From contig BSBN01000047.1 of the NCBI GenBank assembly GCA_027924645.1, positions 5,270,001 to 5,334,000 of the forward strand: a DNA stretch of 64,000 nucleotides, in the 5' to 3' direction. This stretch comes from Cunninghamia lanceolata. Lineage: Eukaryota > Streptophyta > Pinopsida > Cupressales > Cupressaceae. Shown piece by piece: positions 31,561-43,568 of the stretch; within the stretch, counting starts at the first letter, position 1; each line of letters starts with the position of its first letter. Made by a program: the position numbers and the translations under genes. A model generated the notes under the pieces. That model was not told the origin of the DNA. It searched no databases and saw nothing but the letters and a program-made list of their open reading frames with translations.

Positions 31561-33640
31561 TCTCTAGGAGTAGGATCATCTAGTGATTTCATGAACGCCT
31601 TCTTAATTGCAAGAGTTTTCAACAACTCTAATAGAGACAGGCTGATCTTTACTTTCATCATCTCATCTGCCAGATATGTGACTAATTTGTCAAATTCATG
31701 AGATAGGCCAATAGCTTTTGATGTTGTGTTATGTGGTGATAGATACTGTGCATTTACCTTTGGAAATCCTAGATTGTTACTTGCCTTGGGATCAGGAGGT
31801 GTGTTAAAATTATTTAGGGGCAAGGAACTGGTTAATGGACCAGTAGATCTATTGAAATTACTTCTCAAATTATAATTGTGTTTACCCTGATATTGTTGCT
31901 AGTAAGCATGCACTTCTTCAGGCTCATTTGATGGCTCATTCTCATCTTCAAATGGGAAAACATAATTTGACTCAAAAGCCATGGCTAATTCTTCACATGT
32001 CTGAGTGTAATGTTGTTGAGATGACATAATCTGCTGATGAGGTTGATTAGTATAACTTTCTAATACAAATGCTGAGTCATATCCACAAGGGACAATTTCA
32101 TTTCTCTCTACCTGAGGTGGATTTCTAGAAGTGTTAGACACTTCTATCTGGAAGATGCTAGTAGTAATTCTAAATTGTGGACAGTCTAATTCTGCATGAA
32201 CATTTGTATTGTGTATCCTACACTAATTAGTGAGGGCTACCTCAGCAAGATTGACTCTAGTAGTCTGTTTAGCTTCACCAGGAGGTTGATTATCTAAAGG
32301 TGATGGTAAGGAGCCATTATTTGGCCTGGAGTTCCATACTCTAGGCTGTCTAGGAGGATTGTTGTTATTTCCACCATTATTGTTGAAATTATTGTTGTTG
32401 TACCCCCTATCAGGATAATTTGGTTTATCATTGTTATAGCCTCTATTCTGAATAGGGTGAGAGTAGAAGTTTTGGCTTCTCAAATGAGTGATCTCAGTTG
32501 TAAGCTTCCTTAGTTGAGCCGATATTTCTTTGATTTCTTCTTTCTCCTCCTGGACCTTGGCTACCACATTTTCACTTTGAGGCTTGAAGAAAGAGGATAC
32601 AGTGTTATTGTTCTGATCCACACCCTGAGGCACTTGTGTCTGACTTGGATACTGTGGCACTTGACCATTTCCATTAGGAGGAGGCATGATAATTAAAGTA
32701 GATATCTATAATGGTGTTGGCATAACTATCAGAGGTACCATAGCTCCATTAGGATATTGGGAAGGATAAGCAGGATGCATGCCAGGCAGTGTAGGAAAAG
32801 CTATGTTTGGTGTTGGAATAGGTACCAGCTGCTGATTGACTTTAATAGCTTCTTGAAAAGCTCCTATCAAAGTCGTGATTTCAGGATGTGCTCTTCTGAT
32901 GAACATGGAAGTCAATGGATCTAAAGCTGAATAATAGATACTCCTGGCACTAGCATCTACTACAACATATGGGGTAACTAATTTGGATAGCATTTTCTAG
33001 AACCTAGCGTTAAAATTGGCAATAGGTTCTCCTTCAAACCTCTTAATTGTGGTGAATAGGTGATAGCTCATTGAAGGATCTATTGGTACCTTGAACCTAT
33101 CAGTGAAAGCTTTCTCTAGAACATCCCATGATTTGACAGAGCCTCGACCAAGACTAATATACCAATTATAAGCTTCTTCCCCTAAGGAAAAAGGAAATAA
33201 TCTACATACAATGTCCTGATGCTCTATTTTGGCCCTACAACAGGCTTCTTTGAAAGTTCTGATATGATCATCTGCATCCTGATAAGGATGATATTTTGGA
33301 CAAAGTTCTTCAGGATTCTTTGGCAAAGCGTGATATGCAGTAAAGGTCAAAGGTGATTCTGCTGCAAAGACTGACATTGCAACCGAAGGAGGTTGAGCCT
33401 GAGGTATGGTCGGCTGAGGTTGGACCTGGGGTTGAGGCTGGACAGGAGGTGTCACAGATAACCCTAAAGGTATTTGTAAACCAATAGGAGTTACAGGAGG
33501 AGGCTCTGGTGATGCTCCTGATGCACTAGACCCTGGAGTGTGATGGATGTCTACAGTTCTAGGTCTGAGTCCTCTAACAGGTAGTTCTTCAAATATTCCA
33601 CCAGATCTAGACCTGGTATTTGGCCTAAGAGCCAGGATGT
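31561..33640 (-). pseudogene. Element G gag
   Basis: A Pro/Gln-rich head (33455-33380) leads into a retrotransposon gag domain: KYHPYQDADDHIRTFKEA (~33300), FPFSLGEEAYNWY, WDVLEKAFTDRFKVP (~33100) and IANFNARF. A Pro-rich stretch, a coiled coil (EEKEEIKEISAQLRKLTTEI, ~32560-32490) and an Asn/Arg-rich tail (32460-32330) follow. No CCHC zinc knuckle is found. Stops at ~32997, 32703, 32223, 31899 and 31545 split the frame. The upstream start is unclear; coding can be followed to ~33640. The region 31900-31560 is a linker to protease. Confidence 0.78.
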
Positions 33641-34063
33641 CTCAAATTTAAGCAAATCGGTAGGATAACTATAGAGATTGGCTAGAATTTACAAGCAAAG
33701 GCTATATATACGGTCAGAAAAGTATACTGACTGGATATTTATGGAATATTTGCAAAGATGCTACAAATATGAAGTGATATTTGAAGTTATGTGTCACTAG
33801 CGACAGGATATCAAGTTTTTAGGTTAACTACCTCAAAGATTTGGGTAAATTTACACAAGACAGGGCCTATTTCTACAAATTCATGATGATCTACTATAAA
33901 GCTTAAAATATTTATGATTAATCTAAAAAACTTTACACAGGATTAGCATGTATAAGCTTAGAACAACAGATATTTGTGTCTAACTTGACAATTTAGCAGT
34001 GTCTAAGCGTTACCTTTCAATCTTTATCATCACCTAAAGTACCGATGATGATCCTCGTCCTAT
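33641..34063 (-). other. Element G leader between primer site and gag
   Basis: About 420 bases, AT-rich and without coding similarity. It would contain the RNA packaging signal in an active element; none is recognised. Confidence 0.4.
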
Positions 34064-34081
34064 GCCCTCCTTCTAGTACCA
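34064..34081 (-). other. Primer binding site of element G
   Basis: On the minus strand TGGTACTAGAAGGAGGGC starts five bases after the LTR end. It has the obligatory TGG start; I cannot assign the tRNA from memory. Confidence 0.6.
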
Positions 34082-35100
34082 ATTTATGTTGGTCATGATG
34101 TTAGTCATAAACAAACATAGAATAAAAGTACACATTAACCTTTATTCATCTTGAAAGATGCGATGAATTCAGAGAATTCATGATCTCAAGTCTACGATGA
34201 TTAGGTCTTAAACTTCTAACGTTACTCAGAGGTTGATGTGTGTTGCTGTTTCCATTTTGGGGCCTTACATAAATATCATCAGTAAGATAATGTTTCCTGT
34301 AATGATGCTACACAAAAAGTTATTCTACACAAAATATGCTTCAAATAATGCATCTATCTTTAAATCTTTGCATGATATTTGTCATTTTGACATGCTTTAA
34401 CCTCAAATATGCTGAATATGTTCAGTTATCTACGTGATGTCTACATTTGTATTATTTTCTTAAGATTGTCAATTATTTGCAATTATGATGGTGAAATGCT
34501 CTAAAATTGAAAGAAATACTTCAAATTAATGTTGAACCTTTAGCTATTGAGCCACATATACATCAGATACAGTTATGAAGAGAAGAAATCAAACCATATG
34601 TTCACCAGGACATTCCACAGCTAGATACAGTCGATGCTAACTTTAAAGGAAAGGTATGAAGAAAACACATGCAAGCTAATATGCACTCCAAGGGACATAG
34701 CAAATCAAAGCATATATAAAGAATTCATACACTGATTACTCAAGACTTATGATGAATTGTAATCAAAACAGTCTTCTTCTTCATTAAGTATGCAAGAACA
34801 TATATTTATACAACAACTTTGAAATGAGCCCTGAATATTTCAGCAAACAAATTTCAATTAAGTTTCAAATGTTTTAAAAAATGAGGCATCCCTGCACCTT
34901 TTATAAAACAAAGTGAGGGAGCGGTTACAATTGATCTATGATCCAGATTTATCTATTAAGATCTAAGGTTCATATTTCATTGACCAAGTCAACTATTTCC
35001 ACATGGCACAGGTTGCCAGCTGGCAACCATCTAGATAACTTATTTTCCTAAGTATCAGATGTTTATGTATTTTCTTGGTAATACATCTTCATCTACTCTT

Positions 35101-38100
35101 TTATCCTTTAAGTTCCTCATCTTCATCATCTAGAGCATCAGGATCATCACTTCCCGAATCTTCATCATTATGATGACTCTTTCTTTGTATATGAACCTGC
35201 ATGGACATTCGAATGTTCTCATCGGATTGTACTATTTTCTCTACTTCCCCGCCATCTTGAGTTCTTGCTTTGATGATGGCATGCTTGTGCATCTGGTATC
35301 TATCTCAGAGAGTCACTAATTTATTCCTTCTTCTATTCAGTGTTTCATTATAACTCTCCACTCTGACCTTGATCCTCATGATCTTATCCAGCACTTCTTC
35401 TATCAGGTAGTTTAGAGGATCATCAGCTACCTACTGGAAATTGCTATGTAGAGCTTTAATGGCAAACTCATCATCTTGATTTTCTATCTTCCCTTCTCTT
35501 TTCCTTTCTAAGGTCTCTAGGACTTCTGTCTCATATGACATCATGTGATGCAACTTCATACTAATGTCTCTTAATTTGTTGTTGCATCTTTGGAGCACAT
35601 CACATTCAAATCGGATGTCTTTGTACCATATATCAATCAAAATAGTAGTATTATTATCTAGTACTTGATTATTTATAAGAATTTGAGGATCAATCCTCCT
35701 TATTTCTTCTAAAGCACTCAAGGCTTTTTCTAGTTGAAATGACCTCTTCCCTGTCTCCATCTATAGCTTATCTACCTTTCTCCTGGAGGTACCTAAAGAA
35801 TTCCACCTCTTCAAAGAGGCTTTTACCACTTCCTCAGCTCCATCTAGTGCAGATGTCATCCATTTCAACATTATTACCGATTCATGTTTCATAAGGTTCA
35901 ACCTGTTGACCTCCTCCTGAGAAATTGCAGTCAATGGAACTGCTTGATCACTTGATGTATCATTAGGGTTAATTAACCCCTTTATATAGGCATGCAGTTG
36001 AGCAATGTGCTCTTTATGTTGCTTATTCTTTTCTTTCTCTCTCTTCACCCTCTGGGTCAATGAATCAATTATATCTTTACCTTCTTGGCCTTCTTGATCT
36101 TCATTGGCAAATCCCAAATCTACTGTACTAATCTGGAATTCATCCAGAGTGATCTTGCCTTTTTCTTTGTCAACTGTAGGAATGGCTACCTGTGCAGTCC
36201 TCCTGCCCGTAACAAAATCTCTTTTTATTATAGAAGTTATTTTAGCCTTCCTCTTAGGCTTTATTAAGGTTTCCAAAAATAATGTAGATACATCAAATTC
36301 TTGTGCCTCTATACCTGACTCTGTGCCAATTTCTTTCTCGAGCCACTAAGGAATTTGATCCTTTGACTATTGGCCTCCATCATCATCATGATGATCACCC
36401 TGATCTTTGGTATCCACCATCATTTTCGACGGGGAAGGTGATTTTCTTATCTCTTCCTCATGATGCTCCTCATGAAGGTGTTCTTTGGGTATATCCTCCT
36501 ATTGAGGAATTTTTTTTCTGGAGGGTGATCCTACCGATCATCTGCATGTTTATCATGATCCTGATCTTTTACTTCCTCCCTGGGTATCTCATCCACTTTA
36601 GTATTTTCTTTTTCCTAAGGTATTTTAGTATCTGTGGATGTTATTTTATTTACCTTAGGCTCATCCACCTGATCTGCAGCTATAATCAGCTCTGAACCTA
36701 TGTTAATTACCTCTTGAGCCTTATGTTTGTCAGGACCTGATATTTTTTTATCTTCTTTGTCCTTTGGTGGGACTTCTACTGCTTTGGGCTCAGCTGATGC
36801 ATCCTACTGTTGCTTACCCACGCCTGGAGCTTTGCTCTCCACTTCTTTCTATTTGAGTTCTTCAATATTCTCTGCTTTCTCAGGTGCACCTGCCGTATCC
36901 TTAGGATTTTCATCCTCTACATATGTCAAATCTATAGCTGCAAGACTTGTCACCTAATCAACTAAGGCATCCAGCCATATTTGATGTGCAATCTTTTCTG
37001 GGCTCTTTTCCTTTTCTGACTCTATTTGCTTCCTCTCCCCTAATATTGCCTGGACTGATGGGGTCCCCTGTGGAGTTACCCGGGTGCTAGCAGCAAGGGT
37101 TTCCATTCTTTGTGAAGCTACATCCTTCACCACCTCATCATTAGATAGGTCAATTGTCTCATCTAATGAGATTAGACCACTTTGAACTGCCTTAGAGGCT
37201 TCTTTCATTTGTTCTTTTGCTTGTTCGGTTTTCAATTTTACAATGGTGGGAAGTGGAACGTTATGCTGCAATTCCCTATTGAATACTTCTCCACCTGCCC
37301 CTTTTAACATTATAGGGGTTTGTTTTATTTCATCTCTCATTAAAGTTCTTGGTTTCTTAGGTGTAGTTGCTATCCCCTAAGGTGCTTTTCTTTTTCTGGT
37401 GAGGAGTTCAACATTTTCTTCTTCCTCTTCCAGCTCCTCATCAAGAGGAATATCCTCTTCTATTTGCTTATGTGAGGCTTGACCCTCCTCATATGTTTCA
37501 GTAGGTTGTGTAGGTGGCCTCTGGATCTTTTTAGTTTTTTGTTTATCCATTGGAGGTGGTGCTGATGATGCTAATGCCTGTCTTGATGCTGATGCATCCT
37601 CAGTTGGTATTATCACTCTTTCAATTATGACCCCTTTTGGTTCAGCATCAATTTTCTTACCTCTTGGAGGTCTCTTGCTTTTCTCAGGAGGTGGCGCTCT
37701 CTCTCCTTTAGACTTCCTCTTCTCATTCAAGAAATCATCATATTCATCTTCAGAAATCTCCTGTCTTTTCTTCTTATTGTCCACCATGATGGAAACACCT
37801 CTTTTCTTCAGTGTATCTATCTGGTCATTGACCCATGCTTGGGTCAGCTGCAATGTCCTGCTTGTAAATGGATCTAAGGAGATGTCCTCCTACATGGTGA
37901 GATTTGGTGCTGAGATGGTATCATTATATACCTTTTTCTCCTCAAATTCATCAGCCATTACCCTTCCATCATCTTTCTTCAATTGTGCTGGAATGGAAAT
38001 GCAATCAAAGGTCTTGATTTGGTTGATTGTAAGCCTTTGATATCTTCTTCTTCTGGCTTCAGCTTCATCTTCACAATCTGCCCAGAAGTCTTTAAGATGT

Positions 38101-39398
38101 CTACGATGGATGGGCTTCCCCATAATCCTTTGCATCCTCCCATATGGATCATATGATCTTGTCAATGGAAATGGCTGGAAATTCATCATAGTTAGACTAG
38201 CTATGGCCTTCTTAATATTCTCAGAATCTGGGCACATATACCAGCCCATTGTAACTAGAAACAATACTAGTGGAAGTTTGTTGTTAGCTTTGTAAGCATT
38301 TAGTATTGTAGAAATTTGTCTTAAAAATTCCATTAAGACAACTGCATCTATAGGGTATCTTGGGAGCATGAGAGGCTCTTCCTCAAAGCCTTCAATTCTG
38401 ATGTAAGAGAAAGTTGCAAACTAAATGAACTAGGCTCCATGCCTGTATATGACTTCCTGAGCTTCCATGCTCAATCTTTTAGTTCTGTCCTCCTCCATTG
38501 TTCTTACTAGATGCATAGAGAATGCATCATTCACTAGTTTGTAATCTTGGAGGTAATTTGCTCTTTGCAGCTGGGGATGATGATCCCATATATGTGCATC
38601 ATTTGTTGTGCCACCAATTCTCCCAACTGTAGTCAATGCATCAAATGTACCCTTGTAGGCACATGAATAAACTATGTATGAGGTCATGTAGAAGGAACAA
38701 TCTGGACCTCCTAGGTTCATCAACTACTCATCTAGAGCATCACTTATCATCTTAGCCCACATTGGCTTGTTATCTGTGTGAAGGCACATCAAGATAATTG
38801 CATACATCCAATCCTTAAAACTTCCAGCATCAGGTTGGCTTGTCACTCTGCTGACCAGGGCTATCATGTACAGGTATTCATCATCAAAGTCAAATTTATA
38901 TAAGTTTACTGAAAGTTTAGTTGCTACAGGATAAGGACTATTCTTTGCCCTCCATTGGTACATTTTCTTCCTAGAAGTCTTCTTGTTATTCTCATATTCT
39001 GCTTCCGATGTCTTCAAATATATGTTGGCAACCTTCTTGCCCAATGGCAAACTGAATGTAGCAGCAAGACCCTTGATAGATAGATCAGCATATACTCTAC
39101 CATGCTTCTCTACCTTCCTTGTTTGAGGGTTATAGTTTCTTACACATTCAATGACTAGCTCAGGAGTTTCCATGGAATAAGGGAAACTGGCTGCACTCCA
39201 CATTCCAGATACAAAGACTACATCCAGCAAGGTGTTGTGATTCTTTTCATCGCTCATTTTAGCCGACCATGCAGCCAAATCTGTATTTCCTTGGTGCATA
39301 TCAGTGATGGCACCATATTTAAACTGGACACCTTCGGGTTGAGCAAACATGGGCTTTAGAAATTCTGCCTCTGACTTAGCCAACCACTTATCTTCCAT
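35101..39398 (-). pseudogene. LTR-resident gene of element G, copy in the 5' LTR
   Basis: 4298 bases from ATG 39398 to TAA 35101-35103. This is the better-preserved copy: 39398-38724 is open for 224 codons and the frameshift of the other copy is absent, so the N-terminal region reads through NLYKFDFDDEYLYMIALVSRV. Further open blocks are 38369-37890, 37853-37377, 37340-36954 and 36276-35761. Stops shared with the other LTR copy lie at 38430, 37890, 36849, 36499 and 35305; private ones include ~38721 and 36954. In the 5' LTR the gene would be read before gag. Structure: globular N-terminus, charged middle with basic clusters, C-terminal coiled coil, acidic tail. It is a nuclear or particle protein of unknown function by appearance only. 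Confidence 0.78.
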
Positions 39399-39404
39399 GG
39401 ATGC

Positions 39405-39602
39405 CTGTAATTAACAAAACTAGTCTTACAATTGATATCTTACAAGCATGCATATACGTCATAGCTTCATTATTCATCATGCATATGATATTCTTTCAAT
39501 ATCTCGTTTATCCCGATATGCATAATTTAGAACTTCAAACCAGAAAACACCATGATACCTGGATATGCAAAACACAACAACAAAATGGTTTCAATTACTT
39601 AC
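39405..39602 (-). other. Candidate 5'-UTR intron of the LTR gene (5' LTR copy)
   Basis: Donor CAA/GTAAGT at 39602 and acceptor TTAATTACAG at 39405, 198 bases, ending six bases before the ATG. The 3' LTR copy has the stronger donor and this copy the stronger acceptor; both signals are near-ideal in a parent sequence. Confidence 0.5.
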
Positions 39603-39885
39603 TTGATGTGTTTATCCTCTTAATTATGTTGATAACTGTATGAAAGGAATTTAAATACCCACAATGTTCATGTATCCTATTCTAGTACAAGCTATATGTG
39701 TCTACAGGTAGTCGTATGAGGGTTTGAAAGCACGGAGCTCTGTAAAAACTTGTTTTATCACAAGATAAGTGCAAAAATGACCATGAATTCACCTTTTAAT
39801 CTTGTTTCTCGAGTAAATTAGGGCAAATTAGGACAAATTAATTGAAACAACTAATTTTCTATACGAAACTTCCGAATCTCGCTAG

Positions 39886-39896
39886 GTGTATATATC
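39886..39896 (-). promoter_or_regulatory. TATA box in the element G LTR (5' copy)
   Basis: GATATATACAC on the minus strand, the same as in the other LTR at 24853. From here a transcript would include the leader exon, LTR gene, gag and pol. Confidence 0.5.
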
Positions 39897-40856
39897 AGGT
39901 TCGTAATTGGCAGGAACCACCTACCACATTTATGGCATTTAATGTTAAGCTACAAGAGGAGCGGGATGATCTCTGAAGATCAGGTGATATGCTAAATATA
40001 GGGTGATATTCAAAATATAACCCTCTATGTGTAATACGATCATCCACTCTTGAGCGGGAAAGCCCATGTCGAAACATTGAGTGATGTTGAAAATGTCAGG
40101 TGATGTTTAAAAGATGATGATCCCCAACCAAAATGACCTCCTGTTGAAATATCAGGATAATGACTTAGTTCAGTGTTGTGGCCCTATGACATCATCATCA
40201 TGTTATGTAGGAAGGGTTATGTTTGGAAATATACCTCTGCAAGGTAAAAAGGATGGTGACATCATCTTCATGTTCATTTCTTCGTTTACCAGGTTTGGAT
40301 GACATCACCATGATAATGACTCGGGGTGATATTTTGTGACAAGTTGATATTCAAATATCGGGGTGATATTCAGAATATGATCCTCACAAAATATATGATG
40401 TTGTTTGTCAAGTAGATACTGATATCACATAAAGTTGACGTCCGGATGTTCAGAGCAAATGATTTTATCAGGTGATAATATTAGATCAGGGTGATCTTTT
40501 ATAAGATGACTAATATTAAGAAATATGATCATCCCCTCGGAATATCAGGTTTGACCAGATCTTTGACTCATCATAACTTTTGTTCCCTAAAGAATATCAG
40601 GGTGATCCTAAAGGCAAACCTGCATGAAATTCTTAACCATTTCCAACCATGAGGTTATTGTCATGAAATATTAACTTTGAAAAATTGGCCTCATCATGAT
40701 GACTTATCTAGTCCCTTTTATGCAGGATCGTCTATATTGACTTACTTTTACCAAACCGCTAGCAAGCAGAAAACACAAGCAAAGCAAAACAAAAAAGTTG
40801 GGTTCCTATTTTGTTAAGTCAAAATGGCGTGTGTTATGTAACCACACAATAGCTAC

Positions 40857-43327
40857 CCAAATCAAGTGGTTGGGTATGGCAAAATGATAGACCGGTTGCC
40901 ATACAAATCAAAGACTATATGTATGGGCTTGGTGATGCCAAGGCTCAAAGTACAGTACTCTGGGGGTACTTTAAAAACTTTCAAAGTTTGATGCAGGCCA
41001 GAGAAAGAATTCCTCAAATAATAGTTGAAAAATATAAGGATACAGTATGCTTCATGGTAGACACTGATCAATGCCTAATGGAGGTAGTTGAGCCCAGAAC
41101 AGTTTGGATTATGCCAATGGGATATGAGGTAGATGAGAAAATCTTTGAGCTGCATGTCCAACACTTGCTGAGTCAGCCTAAGGACCCTGAGGTAGAAAGG
41201 CTTGGAACCTTTCAAGAATTAAGTGTAAAAATACATGTTGAACTGAGACAACCAGAGATGAAAAGAGAAGTGAGAAGGGAAGTAGAGGAAATTGCCAAGA
41301 AATATGGAATATCAAAGGAGGTAGTTGATGCAAACAGAGAGAAAATTGAAAGAGACGAGAAAGAGAAACAAGAAGTAGAAAAAGAAAGTGTTCTAGTACA
41401 AGCCTCCTCCTGGACTATATCCTCCAAGAGCTCTACACCTGCTACCTCTAAGAGCTCAAGAGCCTCAAAACTAAAAGCCAAGACATTCAGAAAGGGAGAG
41501 AAGAGAACAAAAACAAAGGTCACAAGGTCATACATAAGCAAAAAAGATGATGAAGAAATAGAATCTGATGAGGAAGTTAAGAAAATGAAGAAGAAGAAGA
41601 AAAAAACATCTGGAGAATCCTCTATCGGTAAAAACAAAGAAGAAGAGGCAGAAGAATTTGTTGAAAGGCTTACTCTCTCTATTGATGATATCATCAAGGC
41701 AGTCACAGTGGATGGGAACCTACAACCAATCACTGAATTTTATGATGAATATAGTGATACTGACAAGAAGATCTTAGAAGATGCTACAGTCAGGTACCTA
41801 AAAATTTATAATAAATCATTCATTGAAATCATCTCTCAAATTCCCAAAATACTAGAGAAGGTACTTGAACTAAGAAAGGAGAATGCTAAGGCAAAGGACC
41901 TAGAGATCTAAGCATAGATTGCTATTCAGCTCTATCCTTCCATTACTCCAAAATAAATGAACATGATCTTTAAGGACTGCAAGGATGAGTTCTAGAGCAA
42001 AGCAAGAATGAACAAACTTATGCTTGGAGAGACTGATCAAGTAGCAAGAGAAATAGAAGACATCCTCTGGAATGCATTTAAAAGATTTAATCTTCCTATT
42101 ATAGAGGACATAGATAAAGAACCTTCTACCATGGATGTCGAAGGATTAAGTGCATCAAAAGAAGAATCTACTGAGAAAAATGTAGAAGAGTTAAAAGAGA
42201 TAGATGAGGAGAAGTCTAAGGACTTGGATTCCTCTATTCTGAAAGAGGAATTCCATGAAGAAGTCAACATCTCTCCTTTGGATCCTACTACAGACATTCT
42301 AGACTTAGGAGCTAAAGGAGAAGGAAGAAAAGTAAAAAAAGTGAGTCAAGAAGAAGAGGTAAAGGGAAGAGAAGAAGAGCAAACAAAGAAGATATTTGAT
42401 GATAGCTCAGAGATTCCAAAAGAAAAGACTCAGTCTCTGGCAAGAGACACTATAGAGGTAGTGAATAAATTCTTGAACAAAGAGATGATGGAGTTAGATG
42501 AACTGGAACTCTTTCAAGGACCACTCAATTTTGATTCCCTCTCTCTGGTCTAGACAATGAAGATAGCATCCTTTTCCAAAGCTAAAGAAAAAGAAAAGCT
42601 TATAAAGTCTTACATGGAAGATTTTGAGCTGATAGAGATTGCATCAGGAATGCTGGAGAAGATCATGCCATCATTCCAAAAGTATCCTTTGGCCTCTCCA
42701 TCTGGTAACCTTAAATCTCTAATAAACTTTGTCAACAATCATTTTGATTCCCAAGAGAAATCTGTAGAAGAAAAGGTCCAGAAAGAATTTTTGGGAAAGA
42801 GATTCTCTGAAGTATAGGGACTCGTAGCTAATGATAGGAGAACCCTGGATATTAGGATAAAGAGCCTAGAAAATGCTCTTAAAGATGGTGAAGAAATATA
42901 CAAATTTTGTCTATCCTAGTCTAAAGTGACAGAAGATATTGAAAAGAAGGTAAAAGAACAAGAAGGTAAATTGTCAAGTTTATCTCAAAATTTTAATCCT
43001 CTCACCACATCCATAATGAATCAAAAGTGCCAAGCTATTGCCACTATAAATGAAATAAAGAAGCTTGAAAAGGAGAAGAAGAATATAATAAGTAGGATGA
43101 GTGAACTTAGAGGGATAATTATCCCTAAGTTAGAGGCAATGCATGAGGCCTTAACTAATGCTTAGACCATAGCCCGAACTAGTGATCCGGCAGACTTAAG
43201 AAGGGCAGAAACTTATACATTTTTTTTGAGTGATCACATCTCAATTTTGGATAGGATGAAGTAGAGTTGAGCAACAGAATTTGTACATTTGAAGACCACT
43301 TTTGCATATATACTTAAGTAGATGTAA
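40857..43327 (+). pseudogene. NA1 ORF2, C-terminal part
   Basis: The NA1 frame resumes with PKSSGWVWQNDR (40857), right where the second copy continues after YYMNEL. YGLGDAKAQSTVLWGYFKNF and a conserved TVCFMVDTDQCLMEVVE segment lead into a Lys/Glu-rich middle (41230-41640, with KKMKKKKKKT). A short globular part follows (SIDDIIKAVTVDGNLQ), then a long acidic coiled coil (42010-43260). Stops include ~41909, 41915, 42551, 42815, 42916 and 43162. 41915 (TAG) is shared with the second copy; most others are not. The ancestral end is TAA at 43325-43327. Function unknown. Confidence 0.8.
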
Positions 43328-43568
43328 GTATAACATGTATATATATTTATGCAGCTATGTATAGGTTGATTTTTGCAAATTTTGGTGTGCGGATTCCACC
43401 CTTTTCCATTGATGTGAAAAGGGGAGTGAGGAGTAGTGAAAAATATAGAATCCAGCTAAGGGGGAGCTCTAGTAAAAGTGTCATAAGACAAAGCATCATC
43501 CAAGGGGGAGTTTGCTACGACACAGTCATTTTTCACTGAGTGTTGCCATTAATGCCAAAGGGGGAGAT
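43328..43568 (+). other. NA1 3' non-coding region and polypurine tract
   Basis: It holds three similar purine runs: AAGGGGGAGCTC near 43459, AAGGGGGAGTTT near 43503 and AAAGGGGGAGAT at 43557-43568. Only the last abuts the LTR and is the tract in use; the others may be decoys or older tracts. Confidence 0.75.

Larger units (their letters stand above)
19063..40851 (-). mobile_element. Element G: Ty3/gypsy element with giant gene-containing LTRs
   Basis: A 21.8-kb minus-strand element inserted in NA1 ORF2 and flanked by GCTAC (19058-19062, 40852-40856). LTRs: 3' copy 19063-25766, 5' copy 34087-40851. By eye they differ at ~6% of the first 265 bases. The internal order on the minus strand is primer site, gag, protease, two WCRLH modules, aRNH, RT, RNase H, integrase. 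The coding frame is nearly continuous, with about a dozen single-base stops. Each LTR holds a ~1430-codon gene on the same strand. The 5' LTR has ~59 extra bases at its outer end that the 3' LTR lacks. Confidence 0.9.
34087..40851 (-). repeat. 5' LTR of element G (~6.7 kb)
   Basis: Same content and order as 19063-25766. It matches that copy as far as ~40792; the last ~59 bases (40793-40851) before the GCTAC duplication have no counterpart beside the 3' LTR. Both TGACGTCA sites of the other copy read TGACATCA here (40187-40194, 40300-40307). Confidence 0.9.

Noticed and set aside
41212..41733. 173-codon minus-strand Ser/Phe-rich ORF
   Set aside because: Mirror of the Lys/Glu-rich part of NA1 ORF2; the reverse complement of GAA/AAG codons gives Ser/Phe/Leu runs without stops.
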